Assembly (NCBI GenBank): GCA_016291495.1
Contig: JAEEXI010000008.1
Location: 62,001 to 126,000 of the forward strand
Direction of reading: 5' to 3'
Source of the DNA: Prevotella sp.
GTDB lineage: Bacteria > Bacteroidota > Bacteroidia > Bacteroidales > Bacteroidaceae
Length of the DNA: 64,000 nucleotides
In this document: in pieces, positions 19,305 to 29,842 of the stretch
Numbering within the stretch: the stretch's first letter is position 1
Layout of the letters: every line of letters begins with the position of its first letter
The notes under the pieces: generated by a model
Seen by the model: the letters and a program-made list of their open reading frames with translations, nothing else
Database searches by the model: none
Told to the model about the DNA's origin: nothing
Position numbers and translations under genes: made by a program

Positions 19305-21674
19305 ATGAGAAGACTACTGACAATAGGCCTTTGGGGAATAACTTTGGCAACCACACTGGCACAGCAGCAATTGCCCATGCGATTGTGGTACGACAAACCA
19401 GCACAGTTTTTCGAGGAATCACTGCCTATTGGCAATGGAAAACTAGGAGCATTGCTATATGGAGGAACTGACAGTTGTCTAATTCATCTGAACGATATCA
19501 CATTATGGACAGGTAAGCCCGTCGACCAGAATGAGGGGAAAGGGGCGGCTAAGTGGATTCCGGAGATACGCAAGGCTCTGTTTGCCGAGGATTATGCAAA
19601 GGCAGACTCCCTGCAACTGCATGTCGAGGGACATAACTCGGAGTTCTACCAACCTCTTGCCACCATGTATCTGGTTGACCAGAACAAAGGCAATGTAACC
19701 GACTATTATCGTGAACTGGATATCGACAGTGCCGTGTGTAGTGACCGATATAAACGTAATGGGAAAGCCATCACACGCGAATATTTCGCCTCAAATCCCG
19801 ACAAGCTCATCGCTATCCGACTGAAGGGTGACATCAACTATAAGATTGTGATGACGGCACAGGTACCCCATTTGGTAAAAAGCAGAAACAACCAACTCAC
19901 CATGACTGGCCATGCTACGGGTGATGCGATGGAGACCATCCATTTCTGTACCATGCTACAAGTAAAGACAGACGGGCAAGTGAGCACCTCTGACTCTACC
20001 TTGACGATTGCCAATGCTAAGGAAGCTATCATCTATCTGGTCAACGAAACCAGTTTCAATGGCTACGACAAACACCCTGTGAAGGAGGGCGCTCCCTATT
20101 TGGAAAATGCAACTGATGATATCTGGCATACACAGAATTACACCTACGAAGAGTTCCGTAAGCGTCATGTCGCAGACTACCAGCAGTATTATAATCGGGT
20201 GAAGCTGTATCTTGGCGGAAACGGAAGAAACACTCCTACAGACAGAATGCTACATGAGCAATCGGACAACCGCTATCTTGAAACACTCTTTTTCCAATAT
20301 GGTCGCTATCTGCTCATCTCCTGCTCACGCACCAAGGGCGTTCCCGCTAACTTGCAAGGACTATGGACTCCTCATCTCTGGTCACCATGGCGAGGCAACT
20401 ACACCATGAACATCAACTTAGAGGAGAACTACTGGCCTGCCTTCACTGCCAACCTCGCAGAGATGGCAGATCCGTTGAACGACTTCATCAAGGCACTCGC
20501 TGTGAATGGCCGACATACCGCACGTAACTTCTATGGTGTTTCTGGAGGCTGGTGTGCCAGTCATAACAGCGACCTCTGGGCAATGACAAACCCAGTAGGC
20601 GAGAACCGTGAGAGTCCGATGTGGAGCTGTTGGAACATGGGGGGTGCGTGGCTCGTCAATACCCTATGGGAGCGTTTTGCATTCACACAGGATCTCGACT
20701 ACCTAAATACCATCGCCCTACCCTTGATGGAAGGTGCCAATGAGTTCTGTGAAAACTGGCTCATCGATGACCCACACCAATCAGGGGCACGTATTACAGC
20801 ACCCAGTACGTCACCCGAAAACGAATATATCACCGACTCTGGTTATCATGGCGTCACCTGCTACGGTGGTACAGCCGATTTGGCCATCATCCGAGAACTG
20901 AAATATAACATCCTGCAGGCACACCATGTTATAGGTACACCCAAGTATCTCTTGATGATGGACAAGACCAAGATGTTCCGCCTACATCCCTATACTATTG
21001 GTAAGGACGGCGACCTCAACGAGTGGTATTACGACTGGCAGGATAAAGACCCCAAGCATCGCCACCAGAGTCACCTTATCGGACTATATCCGGGGAGTCA
21101 TTTATTAAGCGAGAGTATAATAGATCATCGTGAAGAAACCTTGAAAGCCTGCGAAAAAACACTCCTCCAGAAAGGCGACGAGACGACAGGCTGGAGCACA
21201 GGATGGCGCATCAACCTATGGGCACGGTTACATAACGGAGAGAAGGCCTATCAAGTTTATCGCAAACTATTGACAGCCGTTGCCCCAGAGGGTGACAGAA
21301 GCCCTAACTACAGTCATGGAGGTGGTACCTACCCTAACCTTTTCGATGCCCACCCTCCCTTCCAAATCGATGGAAACTTCGGTGGTACGGCAGGAGTCTG
21401 CGAGATGCTGATGCAGAGTCAACTCTCATCTCTCAACCCTCAACTATCAACTATAGAATTACTCCCCGCTTGTCCAAAGGCATGGAAGGACGGAAAAGTC
21501 AGTGGTCTCTGTGCCCGTGGTGGTTATGAGGTCAGCTTTGAGTGGAAGGACGGAAAGGTGCGTAATGCCACTATCAAGGCGAAAAAGAAAGGCACCGTTA
21601 TCCTATGTTACAACGGACAACAAAAGAAGCTCAAACTGAAAGCAGGACAGACACTTCCTGTGAAAACATGGTAA
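19305..21674 (+). CDS. GH95 alpha-L-fucosidase, secreted
   Basis: A 789-residue glycoside hydrolase family 95 enzyme with an N-terminal signal peptide (about 1-19, ending TLAQQ). The family start [21 protein letters not shown] and all active-site segments are present: [10 protein letters not shown] (Asn369 and Asn371), TSPENEY (Glu505, general acid by analogy with Bifidobacterium AfcA) and FQIDGNFGG (Asp689). It should release alpha-1,2-linked fucose, or L-galactose from xyloglucan. A low-complexity peptide encoded by five 7-bp repeats is inserted near residue 706, before the usual [10 protein letters not shown]. An AraC-type gene starts four bases after the stop. Confidence 0.93.
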   Translation: MRRLLTIGLWGITLATTLAQQQLPMRLWYDKPAQFFEESLPIGNGKLGALLYGGTDSCLIHLNDITLWTGKPVDQNEGKGAAKWIPEIRKALFAEDYAKADSLQLHVEGHNSEFYQPLATMYLVDQNKGNVTDYYRELDIDSAVCSDRYKRNGKAITREYFASNPDKLIAIRLKGDINYKIVMTAQVPHLVKSRNNQLTMTGHATGDAMETIHFCTMLQVKTDGQVSTSDSTLTIANAKEAIIYLVNETSFNGYDKHPVKEGAPYLENATDDIWHTQNYTYEEFRKRHVADYQQYYNRVKLYLGGNGRNTPTDRMLHEQSDNRYLETLFFQYGRYLLISCSRTKGVPANLQGLWTPHLWSPWRGNYTMNINLEENYWPAFTANLAEMADPLNDFIKALAVNGRHTARNFYGVSGGWCASHNSDLWAMTNPVGENRESPMWSCWNMGGAWLVNTLWERFAFTQDLDYLNTIALPLMEGANEFCENWLIDDPHQSGARITAPSTSPENEYITDSGYHGVTCYGGTADLAIIRELKYNILQAHHVIGTPKYLLMMDKTKMFRLHPYTIGKDGDLNEWYYDWQDKDPKHRHQSHLIGLYPGSHLLSESIIDHREETLKACEKTLLQKGDETTGWSTGWRINLWARLHNGEKAYQVYRKLLTAVAPEGDRSPNYSHGGGTYPNLFDAHPPFQIDGNFGGTAGVCEMLMQSQLSSLNPQLSTIELLPACPKAWKDGKVSGLCARGGYEVSFEWKDGKVRNATIKAKKKGTVILCYNGQQKKLKLKAGQTLPVKTW
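21419..21453 (+). repeat. In-frame heptanucleotide array in the GH95 gene
   Basis: Five contiguous 7-bp units: TCAACTC, TCATCTC, TCAACCC, TCAACTA, TCAACTA. They encode roughly [11 protein letters not shown]. Relatives usually run straight from the MLMQS segment to ELLP, so this looks inserted. Confidence 0.8.
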
Positions 21675-21678
21675 GACA

Positions 21679-22566
21679 ATGAAGAAAAGCCAATATCATC
21701 AAATCGTAGACATTAGTCTCGAAGAGGCTAAGAAATGGGAGCATGCAAAATACATGGGTAATGGGCTGGTATTGACAGACCATATTTCCAATGCACCTAT
21801 CCCACAGGGACCCACTCGTATGAGCTTTATCTTGATGGCACTCTGTCAACAAGGTTCTGCCACATATGACATTGACACTCGTCAACAGACAGTCAAACCT
21901 GGCGACTTGTTGTTCATTTCCGAAGGTCACGTAGTGAACAACTACCAAGCAACGTCTGACTTCGCCTGTCTATGCATATTGGTCAGTACCGCCTACTATC
22001 ACAGTTTCGTACAGAATGTCAAGAATGTATCGTCCTTGTTGCTGTTCTCTATGAACAACCCCGTTGTACAACTGACAGCTAGAGAGATCGAGGTATATAC
22101 CAACTACTACCGTGTCATCGGAGAAAAGATTCTGGACACCCAGCATCATTACCAAGAAGAACTGGTGAAGACATGGTTGCTTGCCATGTTCTATGATATG
22201 AGTAATGTCATCTGGCGGGTGGAACAAAATGGGAAGAAGTCACAAAGACGCGCAGATGCCATCTTTTCACAATTCATCCGTTTGTTGGAAGAGAATTATC
22301 GAACAGAGCGACGAGTCAGCTGGTATGCCAAACAATTATGTATCACAGCCAAATACCTCTCGGAGGTGGTCAAGGAAGTCAGCAAACGTACTCCTAACGA
22401 CTGGATAGACCATTATGTTATCCTTGAAATCCGAGTATTGCTGAAAAACTCCACGAAATCTATCAAGGAAATCACGGAGGAACTACGTTTCCCCAACCAG
22501 TCGTTCTTGGGAAAATACTTCAGGGAACATGTCGGAGTCAGTCCTTCTGAGTATCGAAAAGGTTAG
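21679..22566 (+). CDS. AraC-family transcriptional regulator
   Basis: A 295-residue regulator with an N-terminal cupin-like sensing domain (about 30-130, including VKPGDLLFISEGHVVNNY) and a C-terminal double helix-turn-helix (about 195-292) ending GVSPSEYRKG, as in AraC proteins. It starts four bases after the GH95 stop and is probably co-transcribed, so it may respond to fucose-related sugars; that link is inference. Its 3' end overlaps the convergent DUF3109 gene by 29 bases. Confidence 0.92.
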   Translation: MKKSQYHQIVDISLEEAKKWEHAKYMGNGLVLTDHISNAPIPQGPTRMSFILMALCQQGSATYDIDTRQQTVKPGDLLFISEGHVVNNYQATSDFACLCILVSTAYYHSFVQNVKNVSSLLLFSMNNPVVQLTAREIEVYTNYYRVIGEKILDTQHHYQEELVKTWLLAMFYDMSNVIWRVEQNGKKSQRRADAIFSQFIRLLEENYRTERRVSWYAKQLCITAKYLSEVVKEVSKRTPNDWIDHYVILEIRVLLKNSTKSIKEITEELRFPNQSFLGKYFREHVGVSPSEYRKG

Positions 22567-23149
22567 CCACTTCACAAAGTTCCTCATACCACTCTTTACC
22601 GAAACGGCGGATAAGAGGTCCTTTTAAAAACTGATAGACGGGAATGTGTAATGCCTTCCCTTTTTCAACAGCATCCTTACAGACAGCCCAGCGATGATAG
22701 TTCAAGCCGACAAGTCCACCCGAGAAACGTTTCTCACGAATGGGATAGAGCGCACAACTGATGGGCTTTACAAATTGGGGATCATTGGCTACAGCCTTTT
22801 CTCTGGCTACTTTTTCTAAAGCACAGAGACAGTTTTCGCCCTCATAACAAGTAAACACACAATCTTTTCCACCAACGATACTCGTCACCAAATCACCGTC
22901 CTTATCGCAGTAGGCTACACCTTGCTGATCTATAACACTCTGTGCTGAAGCTGAAAGCATCGGCCACACCGTTTCTAAGGCATCTTCAATGTATGACACC
23001 TCCTCCATAGTGACAGGAGCGCCATCACTTCCTTCCACACAACAAATACCCTTACACTTCTCATAGTCACAGCAGAAGTATTCTGTCAAAATATCAGAGG
23101 AAACAAGGATGCCACCAACATCCAAAATAGGAGGAATCTTGTCTACCAT
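22538..23149 (-). CDS. DUF3109 family cysteine-rich protein
   Basis: A 203-residue protein with cysteines clustered at 26, 27, 32, 36 and 37 (YFCCDYEKCKGICCVEG), more in CVFTCYEGENCLC and a late SCALYPIREKR. The spacing resembles YkgJ-type zinc or iron-sulfur proteins, and I recognise it as DUF3109; its function is not known. It overlaps the end of ung by seven bases in the same direction, so it is the last gene of the gpmI-ung operon. Confidence 0.85.
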   Translation of the reverse strand: MVDKIPPILDVGGILVSSDILTEYFCCDYEKCKGICCVEGSDGAPVTMEEVSYIEDALETVWPMLSASAQSVIDQQGVAYCDKDGDLVTSIVGGKDCVFTCYEGENCLCALEKVAREKAVANDPQFVKPISCALYPIREKRFSGGLVGLNYHRWAVCKDAVEKGKALHIPVYQFLKGPLIRRFGKEWYEELCEVANLFDTQKD

Positions 23150-23808
23150 TGTATCGGGGTTATTCCGTTTTCCTCCAAATAAGCATTACAGCGGGAGAAC
23201 TGGTGCTGACCGAACCAGCCGCCACGATTGGCACTTAAAGGTGAGGGATGGACAGACTCAAGAACGAGGTTGCGCGACTTATCTATCATATATGCCTTGC
23301 CTCGAGCATAGCCGCCCCAAAGCATATAGACGATATGTTCGCGATGAGCTGCCAGTGCCTGAATAGCGGCATCAGTGAATTTCTGCCAGCCCAGCGAAGA
23401 ATGACTATTAGCCTGGTGAGCCCTTACCGTTAGAGAGGCATTCAGCAGCAACACGCCCTGCTCTGCCCAACGAGTAAGATTTCCTGAGGTAGGGATGGGT
23501 GTACCAAGGTCGGCTTGAATCTCCTTAAAGATATTCTGCAACGAGGGCGGAAACATCACCCCGTCCTGCACAGAGAAACTCAGTCCGTGGGCCTGTCCTG
23601 GCTCGTGATAGGGGTCCTGACCGATAATCACCACCTTCACCTGGTCGAACGGACAAAGATTAAAGGCATTGAAAATCAATTTACCAGGAGGATAGCAGGT
23701 ATATTGACTATACTCTGCACGAACAGAATTGGTGAGCCCGACAAAATAGTCTTTGTCGAACTCACCAACTAAATGCTGCTTCCAGCTTGGTTCTATCTGA
23801 ACGTTCAT
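23143..23808 (-). CDS. ung: Uracil-DNA glycosylase
   Basis: Family 1 UDG that removes uracil from DNA to start base excision repair. It contains the catalytic water-activating loop GQDPYHEPGQAHGLSF and the minor-groove loop HPSPLSANRGG. Length 221 is normal. Its ATG shares one base with the gpmI stop (TAATG), a coupled arrangement. Confidence 0.97.
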   Translation of the reverse strand: MNVQIEPSWKQHLVGEFDKDYFVGLTNSVRAEYSQYTCYPPGKLIFNAFNLCPFDQVKVVIIGQDPYHEPGQAHGLSFSVQDGVMFPPSLQNIFKEIQADLGTPIPTSGNLTRWAEQGVLLLNASLTVRAHQANSHSSLGWQKFTDAAIQALAAHREHIVYMLWGGYARGKAYMIDKSRNLVLESVHPSPLSANRGGWFGQHQFSRCNAYLEENGITPIQW

Positions 23809-25328
23809 TAATCTACAATCAAATTCTCGCCTGTCATATCGCTGGGCTGCTCCAGTCCCATGATGTGCAGGATAGAGGGAGCCACGTCAGCCAGACGACC
23901 ATCCTTCACTGTAGCCGAGTTGTTGTTCGTCACATAGATAAACGGCACAGGGTTGAGTGAGTGGGCTGTATTGGGTGTACCATCGGCATTGATGGCGTTG
24001 TCGGCATTACCGTGGTCGGCAATGATGATGGCCTCGTAGTCGTTAGCCTTAGCAGCCTCGATAACCTCGCGAACGCAGTTGTCAACGGCCCAGACAGCCT
24101 TAGCAATGGCGTTGTAGATACCTGTATGACCTACCATATCACCGTTGGCGAAGTTCACCACGATGAAGTCGTACTTGGCCTCGTTGATGGCAGCCACCAA
24201 CTTATCTTTTACCTCATAGGCACTCATCTCGGGCTTCAGGTCGTAGGTAGCCACCTTCGGAGAGGGCACCAGGATACGGTCCTCACCCTCGTAGGGAGCC
24301 TCACGACCACCATTGAAGAAGAAGGTCACGTGTGCATACTTCTCCGTCTCAGCGGTGTGCAGTTGCTTCTTGCCCTGCTTGCTCAGGTACTCGCCCAGCG
24401 TATCCTCTACGTTCTCCTTGGGGAAGAGGATGTGAACACCCTTGAAGTTGGCATCGTATGGCGTCATGCAGTAGTACTGCAAGCCAGGGATGGTCTTCAT
24501 ACCCTGCTCCGGCATATCCTCCTGCGTCAGGGCGATGGTCATCTCCTTAGCACGGTCGTTACGGAAGTTGATGAAGATGACAACGTCACCCTCTTCGATG
24601 CAACCATTGACACAGGCATTGTGGATAGGCTTGATGAACTCGTCGGTAACACCCTCATCATAGCTCTCCTGCATAGCAGCAACCATATCCGTAGCCTGCT
24701 TACCAACGCCGTTCACAATCAGGTCGTAACCCTCTTTCACGCGCTCCCAGCGCTTATCGCGGTCCATGGCGTAGAAACGACCAACGATACTTGCAATCGC
24801 AGCATCATTGTCAGCACAGACCTTCGATACCTGCTCGATGAAACCCTTACCACTCTTCGGGTCGGTATCACGACCGTCCATATAGCAATGCACGAACACC
24901 TGGTTCTTCAGACCGTATGCCTTACCGATCTCGATGAGCTTGAACAGATGGTCGAGGCTTGAGTGTACGCCACCGTCGGAAGTCAGCCCCATCAGGTGCA
25001 GCTTTTTTCCATTCTCCTTCGCGTAGGTGTAGGCTGCCTTCACCTGCGGATTCTCCATGATAGAGCCGTCCTTGCAGGCACGGTTGATCTTCACAAGGTC
25101 CTGATACACAATACGACCAGCACCGATATTCAGGTGACCCACCTCAGAGTTACCCATCTGACCATCGGGCAGACCAACGTCCTCACCAGAGGCCTGTAAC
25201 TGTGAGTGAGCAGAAGTTGCTGTTAACAGATCGAGGTAAGGTGTGGGAGTATTGAAAATCACGTCACCCTTACCATGCTTACCGATTCCCCATCCGTCGA
25301 GAATCATCAAAAGTGCTTTCTTTGCCAT
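23808..25328 (-). CDS. gpmI: 2,3-bisphosphoglycerate-independent phosphoglycerate mutase
   Basis: Interconverts 3- and 2-phosphoglycerate in glycolysis and gluconeogenesis using two Mn ions. It begins [16 protein letters not shown], has the phosphoserine loop [17 protein letters not shown], and late metal motifs [12 protein letters not shown] and IADHGNADN. Length is 506, the family norm. It heads the operon gpmI-ung-DUF3109 and has a -7 element upstream. Confidence 0.97.
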   Translation of the reverse strand: MAKKALLMILDGWGIGKHGKGDVIFNTPTPYLDLLTATSAHSQLQASGEDVGLPDGQMGNSEVGHLNIGAGRIVYQDLVKINRACKDGSIMENPQVKAAYTYAKENGKKLHLMGLTSDGGVHSSLDHLFKLIEIGKAYGLKNQVFVHCYMDGRDTDPKSGKGFIEQVSKVCADNDAAIASIVGRFYAMDRDKRWERVKEGYDLIVNGVGKQATDMVAAMQESYDEGVTDEFIKPIHNACVNGCIEEGDVVIFINFRNDRAKEMTIALTQEDMPEQGMKTIPGLQYYCMTPYDANFKGVHILFPKENVEDTLGEYLSKQGKKQLHTAETEKYAHVTFFFNGGREAPYEGEDRILVPSPKVATYDLKPEMSAYEVKDKLVAAINEAKYDFIVVNFANGDMVGHTGIYNAIAKAVWAVDNCVREVIEAAKANDYEAIIIADHGNADNAINADGTPNTAHSLNPVPFIYVTNNNSATVKDGRLADVAPSILHIMGLEQPSDMTGENLIVD

Positions 25329-25365
25329 ATTCTTATACCTATTTATATTACCTTATTTTCGGGTG

Positions 25366-25373
25366 CAAAGTTA
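25366..25373 (-). promoter_or_regulatory. -7 promoter element of gpmI
   Basis: Read on minus this is TAACTTTG, 37 bases before the gpmI ATG. No convincing -33 element is visible. Confidence 0.6.
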
Positions 25374-25388
25374 CGAAATCTTTTGAAC

Positions 25389-25412
25389 ACAGAGATACAG
25401 AGATACAGAGAA
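25389..25412. repeat. Short 8-bp tandem repeat, intergenic
   Basis: ACAGAGAT twice and ACAGAGAA once, between the divergent gpmI and GH3 promoters. It is distinct in period from the 7-bp arrays elsewhere in the window. Confidence 0.75.
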
Positions 25413-25470
25413 TTATGATAAAAAAGGTGAAAACTCCATGTTACTATGTGGCAGTGTTCCGTAAAAATAC

Positions 25471-25478
25471 TATCTTTG
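25471..25478 (+). promoter_or_regulatory. -7 promoter element of the GH3-GH67 operon
   Basis: TATCTTTG, a consensus -7 element, lies 26 bases before the GH3 start. Confidence 0.65.
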
Positions 25479-25504
25479 TAACATCAACATAACAATTGAA
25501 GCTT

Positions 25505-27856
25505 ATGAGTAGCAAAAAACTTTTCTTAATCGGCATGATTGCCAGTATGACTATGACAACAGTAAATGCACAACCCCAACTTCGAACAGACAATATCGAC
25601 GAGGTAATCAAGGCGATGACCCTTGAAGAGAAAGCCAAACTGTTAGTTGGCGGTGCCAACAACTTCTTCGGTACCGGAGCCGTAGTAGGCGGCGAAGCTG
25701 ATCTTGTGGCAGGTGCCGCAGGAACCTCACCCGCCATTCCCCGACTGGGAATCCCTGCTACCGTCCTGACCGACGGTCCTGCCGGTGTACGTATCGACCC
25801 CACTCGTAAAGGAACTACCAAGACCTACTACGCTACAGCATTCCCCATCGGCTCCTGTTTGGCTTCTACATGGAATACCGAACTGGTGAGCAAAGTGGGT
25901 GAGGCCATTGGTAATGAGACCAAGGAATATCGTTGCGACGTCATCTTAGGTCCGGGCATGAACCTGCACCGTAACCCGCTTTGCGGACGTAACTTCGAAT
26001 ATTACTCAGAAGATCCCCTGTTGACAGGTAAGATTGCTGCTGCCTATATACAGGGTGTACAGAGTCAGGGGGCTGGTGTCAGCGCCAAGCACTTTGCCGT
26101 GAACTCTCAGGAGACCGACCGCACCAGTGTCGATGAACGTGTCAGTCAGCGGGCAGCCCGCGAGCTCTATCTACGTGGCTTCGAGATTGCCGTCCGCGAG
26201 AGTGACCCTTGGACCATCATGGCCAGTTACAATAAGGTGAACGGACAGTTCTCAATGGGTAACCGCGACCTACTGACCAGCATCCTACGTGACGACTGGG
26301 GGTATAAAGGCATTGTGATGACCGACTGGATTGGTATCCGCAAAGGACTGCCCACCATCACAGAGGTACAGGCCGGCAACGACCTGATGGAACCAGGACA
26401 GCCCGCTCAGGTGCAGGAGATTATCGAAGGGGTGAAGAATGGCAAACTCGACATCAAAGATGTAGACCGTAACGTGCGTCGCATCCTTGAATATATTGTC
26501 AAGACCCCAAGTTTCCACAAATATCCCGCTTCGAATAATCCTGACTTCAAGGCTCATGCTGCCATCACCCGTCAGAGTGCTGCTGAAGGTATCGTGATGC
26601 TGAAAAACAACGGCGCACTGCCTTGGAAAGACGGCAAAATCAAAACTGTCGCTCTCTTTGGTGAGAACTCCTACGATTTCCTCTCTGGCGGAACAGGCTC
26701 CGGCTGTGTACATCCGCCATACGTGGTCGATATGCTTCAGGGCTTGGAGAATGCCGGCATCAAATCGAGCGCGACCCTGACTGATATCTATCGCAAATAC
26801 ATCGAATTTGCCAAAGTCAAGTTCCAGGCAGAGCGTCATCCTGCCAAGTGGTTCCAAACAGAGATGATGGGACAGCAGAAATATCCCGAGATCGGCATCT
26901 CGCCCATCGCCATCAACAAGGAGATAGAGGCTGCCGATGCTGCTATCATCACCATTGGTCGCCAGGCCGGTGAGGGCATCGATCGTGACATTGATACGGA
27001 GTTCAACCTCGTACCAGAGGAGTTGGCACTTATCAAGGATGTATGCAATGCCTTCCACACTGCCGGCAAGCCCGTAATAGTAATCATCAACTCCGGATCC
27101 GTCATCGAAACGGCATCATGGAGCGGTTATCCCGATGCCATCCTCTGTGCCTGGCAGCCGGGAATGGAGGGAGGAAACTCCATCGCCGACCTGCTCACTG
27201 GAAAGGTGAATCCTTCTGGTAAACTGACCATGACTTGGCCGTTGGCAGCAACAGACCATCCTTCTACTAAGAACTATCCTGGCACGATGGACTTCTACAC
27301 TTATCAGGTGACAAGAGGTTACACGGGTCAGGTGGCTGGCTACGACTACACCAACCACGAGGAGGACATCTACGTAGGCTACCGCTTCTTCGACAGCTTC
27401 GACAAGAACGTCGCATATCCTTTCGGTTTCGGACTCAGCTATACCACCTTTGAATATAGCAAGCCTGCCGTAAAGGTCAATGGCGACAACATCACCGTCA
27501 ATGTCACCATCAAGAATACGGGCAAGGTGGCTGGTAAGGAAATCGCACAGGTCTATGTAGCTGCCCCGCAGGGACAACTGGAGAAGCCCAACCACGAGCT
27601 GAAAGGCTTTGCCAAGACCCGCGAGTTGAAACCCGGTGAGAGCCAAACGCTGACTATTCAGATGGCTAAGCGCGACCTTGCTTCCTTCGACGAGGCTAAC
27701 AGCCGCTGGTTTGTTGAGTCAGGACAATACACTTTCGAGATTGGCGCTTCCAGTCGTGACATCAGAGAAATCGTCAATGCGAACCTGACAGAATACACAG
27801 AGACTGTCAGCAACGCACTGGCTCCAAAAGAGAAACTTAACCTGCTGAAACGATGA
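25505..27856 (+). CDS. GH3 beta-glycosidase, secreted (beta-glucosidase or beta-xylosidase)
   Basis: A 783-residue GH3 enzyme with a signal peptide (about 1-23, ending VNA). It has the TIM-barrel domain with LTDGPAGVR, the KHFAVNSQETDR substrate motif and the nucleophile Asp274 in IVMTDW, then the alpha/beta sandwich and a C-terminal fibronectin-III-like domain from about 640. I use ATG 25505 rather than the TTG nine bases earlier. The four-base overlap with GH67 and that enzyme's specificity suggest it attacks xylan- or glucan-derived oligosaccharides. Exact substrate cannot be read from sequence. Confidence 0.93.
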   Translation: MSSKKLFLIGMIASMTMTTVNAQPQLRTDNIDEVIKAMTLEEKAKLLVGGANNFFGTGAVVGGEADLVAGAAGTSPAIPRLGIPATVLTDGPAGVRIDPTRKGTTKTYYATAFPIGSCLASTWNTELVSKVGEAIGNETKEYRCDVILGPGMNLHRNPLCGRNFEYYSEDPLLTGKIAAAYIQGVQSQGAGVSAKHFAVNSQETDRTSVDERVSQRAARELYLRGFEIAVRESDPWTIMASYNKVNGQFSMGNRDLLTSILRDDWGYKGIVMTDWIGIRKGLPTITEVQAGNDLMEPGQPAQVQEIIEGVKNGKLDIKDVDRNVRRILEYIVKTPSFHKYPASNNPDFKAHAAITRQSAAEGIVMLKNNGALPWKDGKIKTVALFGENSYDFLSGGTGSGCVHPPYVVDMLQGLENAGIKSSATLTDIYRKYIEFAKVKFQAERHPAKWFQTEMMGQQKYPEIGISPIAINKEIEAADAAIITIGRQAGEGIDRDIDTEFNLVPEELALIKDVCNAFHTAGKPVIVIINSGSVIETASWSGYPDAILCAWQPGMEGGNSIADLLTGKVNPSGKLTMTWPLAATDHPSTKNYPGTMDFYTYQVTRGYTGQVAGYDYTNHEEDIYVGYRFFDSFDKNVAYPFGFGLSYTTFEYSKPAVKVNGDNITVNVTIKNTGKVAGKEIAQVYVAAPQGQLEKPNHELKGFAKTRELKPGESQTLTIQMAKRDLASFDEANSRWFVESGQYTFEIGASSRDIREIVNANLTEYTETVSNALAPKEKLNLLKR

Positions 27857-29730
27857 AAAGATTCCTATTGACAATCATCACCGCCCTCTCCTTCATGAAC
27901 ATGATGGCAGAGGACGGTCATCGCTTGTGGCTGAGATACGACGTCAGCGGTACTGCCCAAGTAGAGGCTCCCGCAGGCTCTCCGACAATCAGCATTGCTA
28001 AAAGTGAACTGGAGAACTACTTCATGGGGGAGCAGGCCATGTTGCGCATCGACCCTACCCTGCCCGATGACGACGGATTCACGATTAGCGGTGACGACTA
28101 TAGGGTCATTATCACTGCCCATCATGACATCGGACTGCTCTATGGAGCATACGAAGTGTTGCGCCTGCAAGCTACAGACAATCATATCACAGAACAAAGC
28201 CAACACCCGAAGTTTAAACTCCGTCTGCTGAATCACTGGGACAACCTGGACGGCTCCATTGAGAGAGGCTATGCAGGGGGGAGCATCTTTGAATGGTTCC
28301 ATCTTGACGAGAACTTGATCAGGGAGTATGCCCGCGCCAATGCATCGATAGGCATTAATGGTGCCGTGCTCAACAATGTCAACGCCTCTCCCAAGATGCT
28401 GACGAAAGAATACCTGAAAGAAGTCAAGAAGATAGCGGATATCCTACGACCCTATGGGGTACGTGTTTACCTCTCTATCAACTTTGCCACACCGATGGCT
28501 TTGGGACAGACAACGACAGCAGACCCGAAAGACAATAGTGTACGTCGCTGGTGGAAGAACAAGGCACGCGAGATCTATCGCCTTATTCCAGACTTTGGAG
28601 GATTCCTCGTGAAAGCCAATAGTGAAGGACAGCCTGGCCCTGGCGACTATCAACGCTCACATGCCGACGGAGCCAATATGCTAGCCGACGCTTTGGAACC
28701 TTATAACGGCATCGTGATGTGGCGCTGCTTCGTCTATGGTGCCAACCATAAGGGGGAAGACCGGGTAAAACAGGCTGTCTCAGAATTCAAACCGCTGGAC
28801 GGGAAGTTCCACAAGAACGTCATCCTGCAAACCAAGAATGGTCCTTTGGACTTCCAGCCTCGTGAACCCTATAGCCCTGTATTCGACCAGATACGAGAAA
28901 CTCCCAACATGGTGGAATTCCAGATCACACAAGAATACCTGGGACAGTCGAAGCATTTAGTCTATCTGGCCCCCATGTGGAAGGAGTTCTTCCAGTATAT
29001 AGAGCCAGACTGGCTGGCTGGCATCGCAGGTGTGGCCAATATCGGCAAAGACGCCAATTGGTGCGGTCATCATTTCTCGCAAGCCAACTGGTATGCCTTC
29101 GGACGACTGGCCTGGAACCCCTCGTTGTCGTCAGATCAGATTGCTAAGGAATGGCTGGAACAGACCTTCAACCTTGACGAGAATTTCGTGTTCCTCATGT
29201 CCACCGTCATGGAGGAAAGCCGCGAGGCCTGTGTCAGTTATATGATGCCGTTGGGACTGCACCATATCTTCAAGTTCGACCACCACTACGGACCAGAACC
29301 CGATGGTTTCAAGGCCGACTATCCGTTGGAATGGTGTCCTGTATACTATCATCAGGCCGATAAAGACGGCATCGGCTTCAACCGCTCGTCCACAGGCACG
29401 GATGCCGTCAGCCAATACCGTGAGCCCTACGCCTCTATGTACGACAAGGTGGAGACGTGTCCTGAGGACCTCCTGTTGTGGTTCCACCACCTGCCTTGGG
29501 ACTACAAGATGAAAGACGGGGCGACACTATGGGAGTCGCTGCAGTATCACTACAACCAGGGTGTCATCATGACAGAAACCTATCAGAACCTCTGGCACAA
29601 CAAGATGCGCGCCTATGTGGACGAGCAGCGCTGGCGTGAGGTCGATGAGCGTCTGAAGATACAAGTCGAGAATGCCAAAGAATGGCGCGACGTCTGTCTC
29701 AAGTATTTCGGACAATTCGCAGAAAAGTAA
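27853..29730 (+). CDS. GH67 alpha-glucuronidase
   Basis: A 625-residue GH67 enzyme, the family that removes (4-O-methyl)glucuronic acid from the end of xylo-oligosaccharides. It has a signal peptide (about 1-19), an N-terminal beta domain (about 20-115), a barrel with the family segments LLNHWDNLDGSIERGYAGGS and FLVKANSEGQPGPGDYQRSH, and the helical C-terminal domain with RSSTGTDAVSQY. Its ATG overlaps the GH3 stop, so the two are co-translated. No SusC/SusD pair is nearby, so this is not a complete polysaccharide utilisation locus. Confidence 0.94.
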   Translation: MKRFLLTIITALSFMNMMAEDGHRLWLRYDVSGTAQVEAPAGSPTISIAKSELENYFMGEQAMLRIDPTLPDDDGFTISGDDYRVIITAHHDIGLLYGAYEVLRLQATDNHITEQSQHPKFKLRLLNHWDNLDGSIERGYAGGSIFEWFHLDENLIREYARANASIGINGAVLNNVNASPKMLTKEYLKEVKKIADILRPYGVRVYLSINFATPMALGQTTTADPKDNSVRRWWKNKAREIYRLIPDFGGFLVKANSEGQPGPGDYQRSHADGANMLADALEPYNGIVMWRCFVYGANHKGEDRVKQAVSEFKPLDGKFHKNVILQTKNGPLDFQPREPYSPVFDQIRETPNMVEFQITQEYLGQSKHLVYLAPMWKEFFQYIEPDWLAGIAGVANIGKDANWCGHHFSQANWYAFGRLAWNPSLSSDQIAKEWLEQTFNLDENFVFLMSTVMEESREACVSYMMPLGLHHIFKFDHHYGPEPDGFKADYPLEWCPVYYHQADKDGIGFNRSSTGTDAVSQYREPYASMYDKVETCPEDLLLWFHHLPWDYKMKDGATLWESLQYHYNQGVIMTETYQNLWHNKMRAYVDEQRWREVDERLKIQVENAKEWRDVCLKYFGQFAEK

Positions 29731-29744
29731 CTATTCTGAACTAA

Positions 29745-29776
29745 AAGCAGGCACCCCATTGGAGTGCCTGCTTCTT
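29745..29776. terminator. Terminator after GH67
   Basis: AAGCAGGCAC (29745-29754) pairs perfectly with GTGCCTGCTT (29764-29773) and is followed by CTTTAT. It begins 15 bases past the GH67 stop and can also serve the convergent gene at 29843. Confidence 0.85.
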
Positions 29777-29842
29777 TATGCAACAGGTATAGCCTATTCG
29801 TCAATGACGGCACGACGTGCAGCTTCGCCATTATGTCATTGA

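Noticed and set aside
23961..24962. A 333-codon open frame antisense to gpmI
   Set aside because: It lies wholly opposite an intact, strongly conserved gene and its translation shows no recognisable domain; long antisense frames arise from the codon bias of gpmI.
19305..29730. A polysaccharide utilisation locus
   Set aside because: GH95, GH3 and GH67 are present but there is no SusC/SusD pair or hybrid two-component regulator, and unrelated minus-strand genes separate GH95 from GH3.
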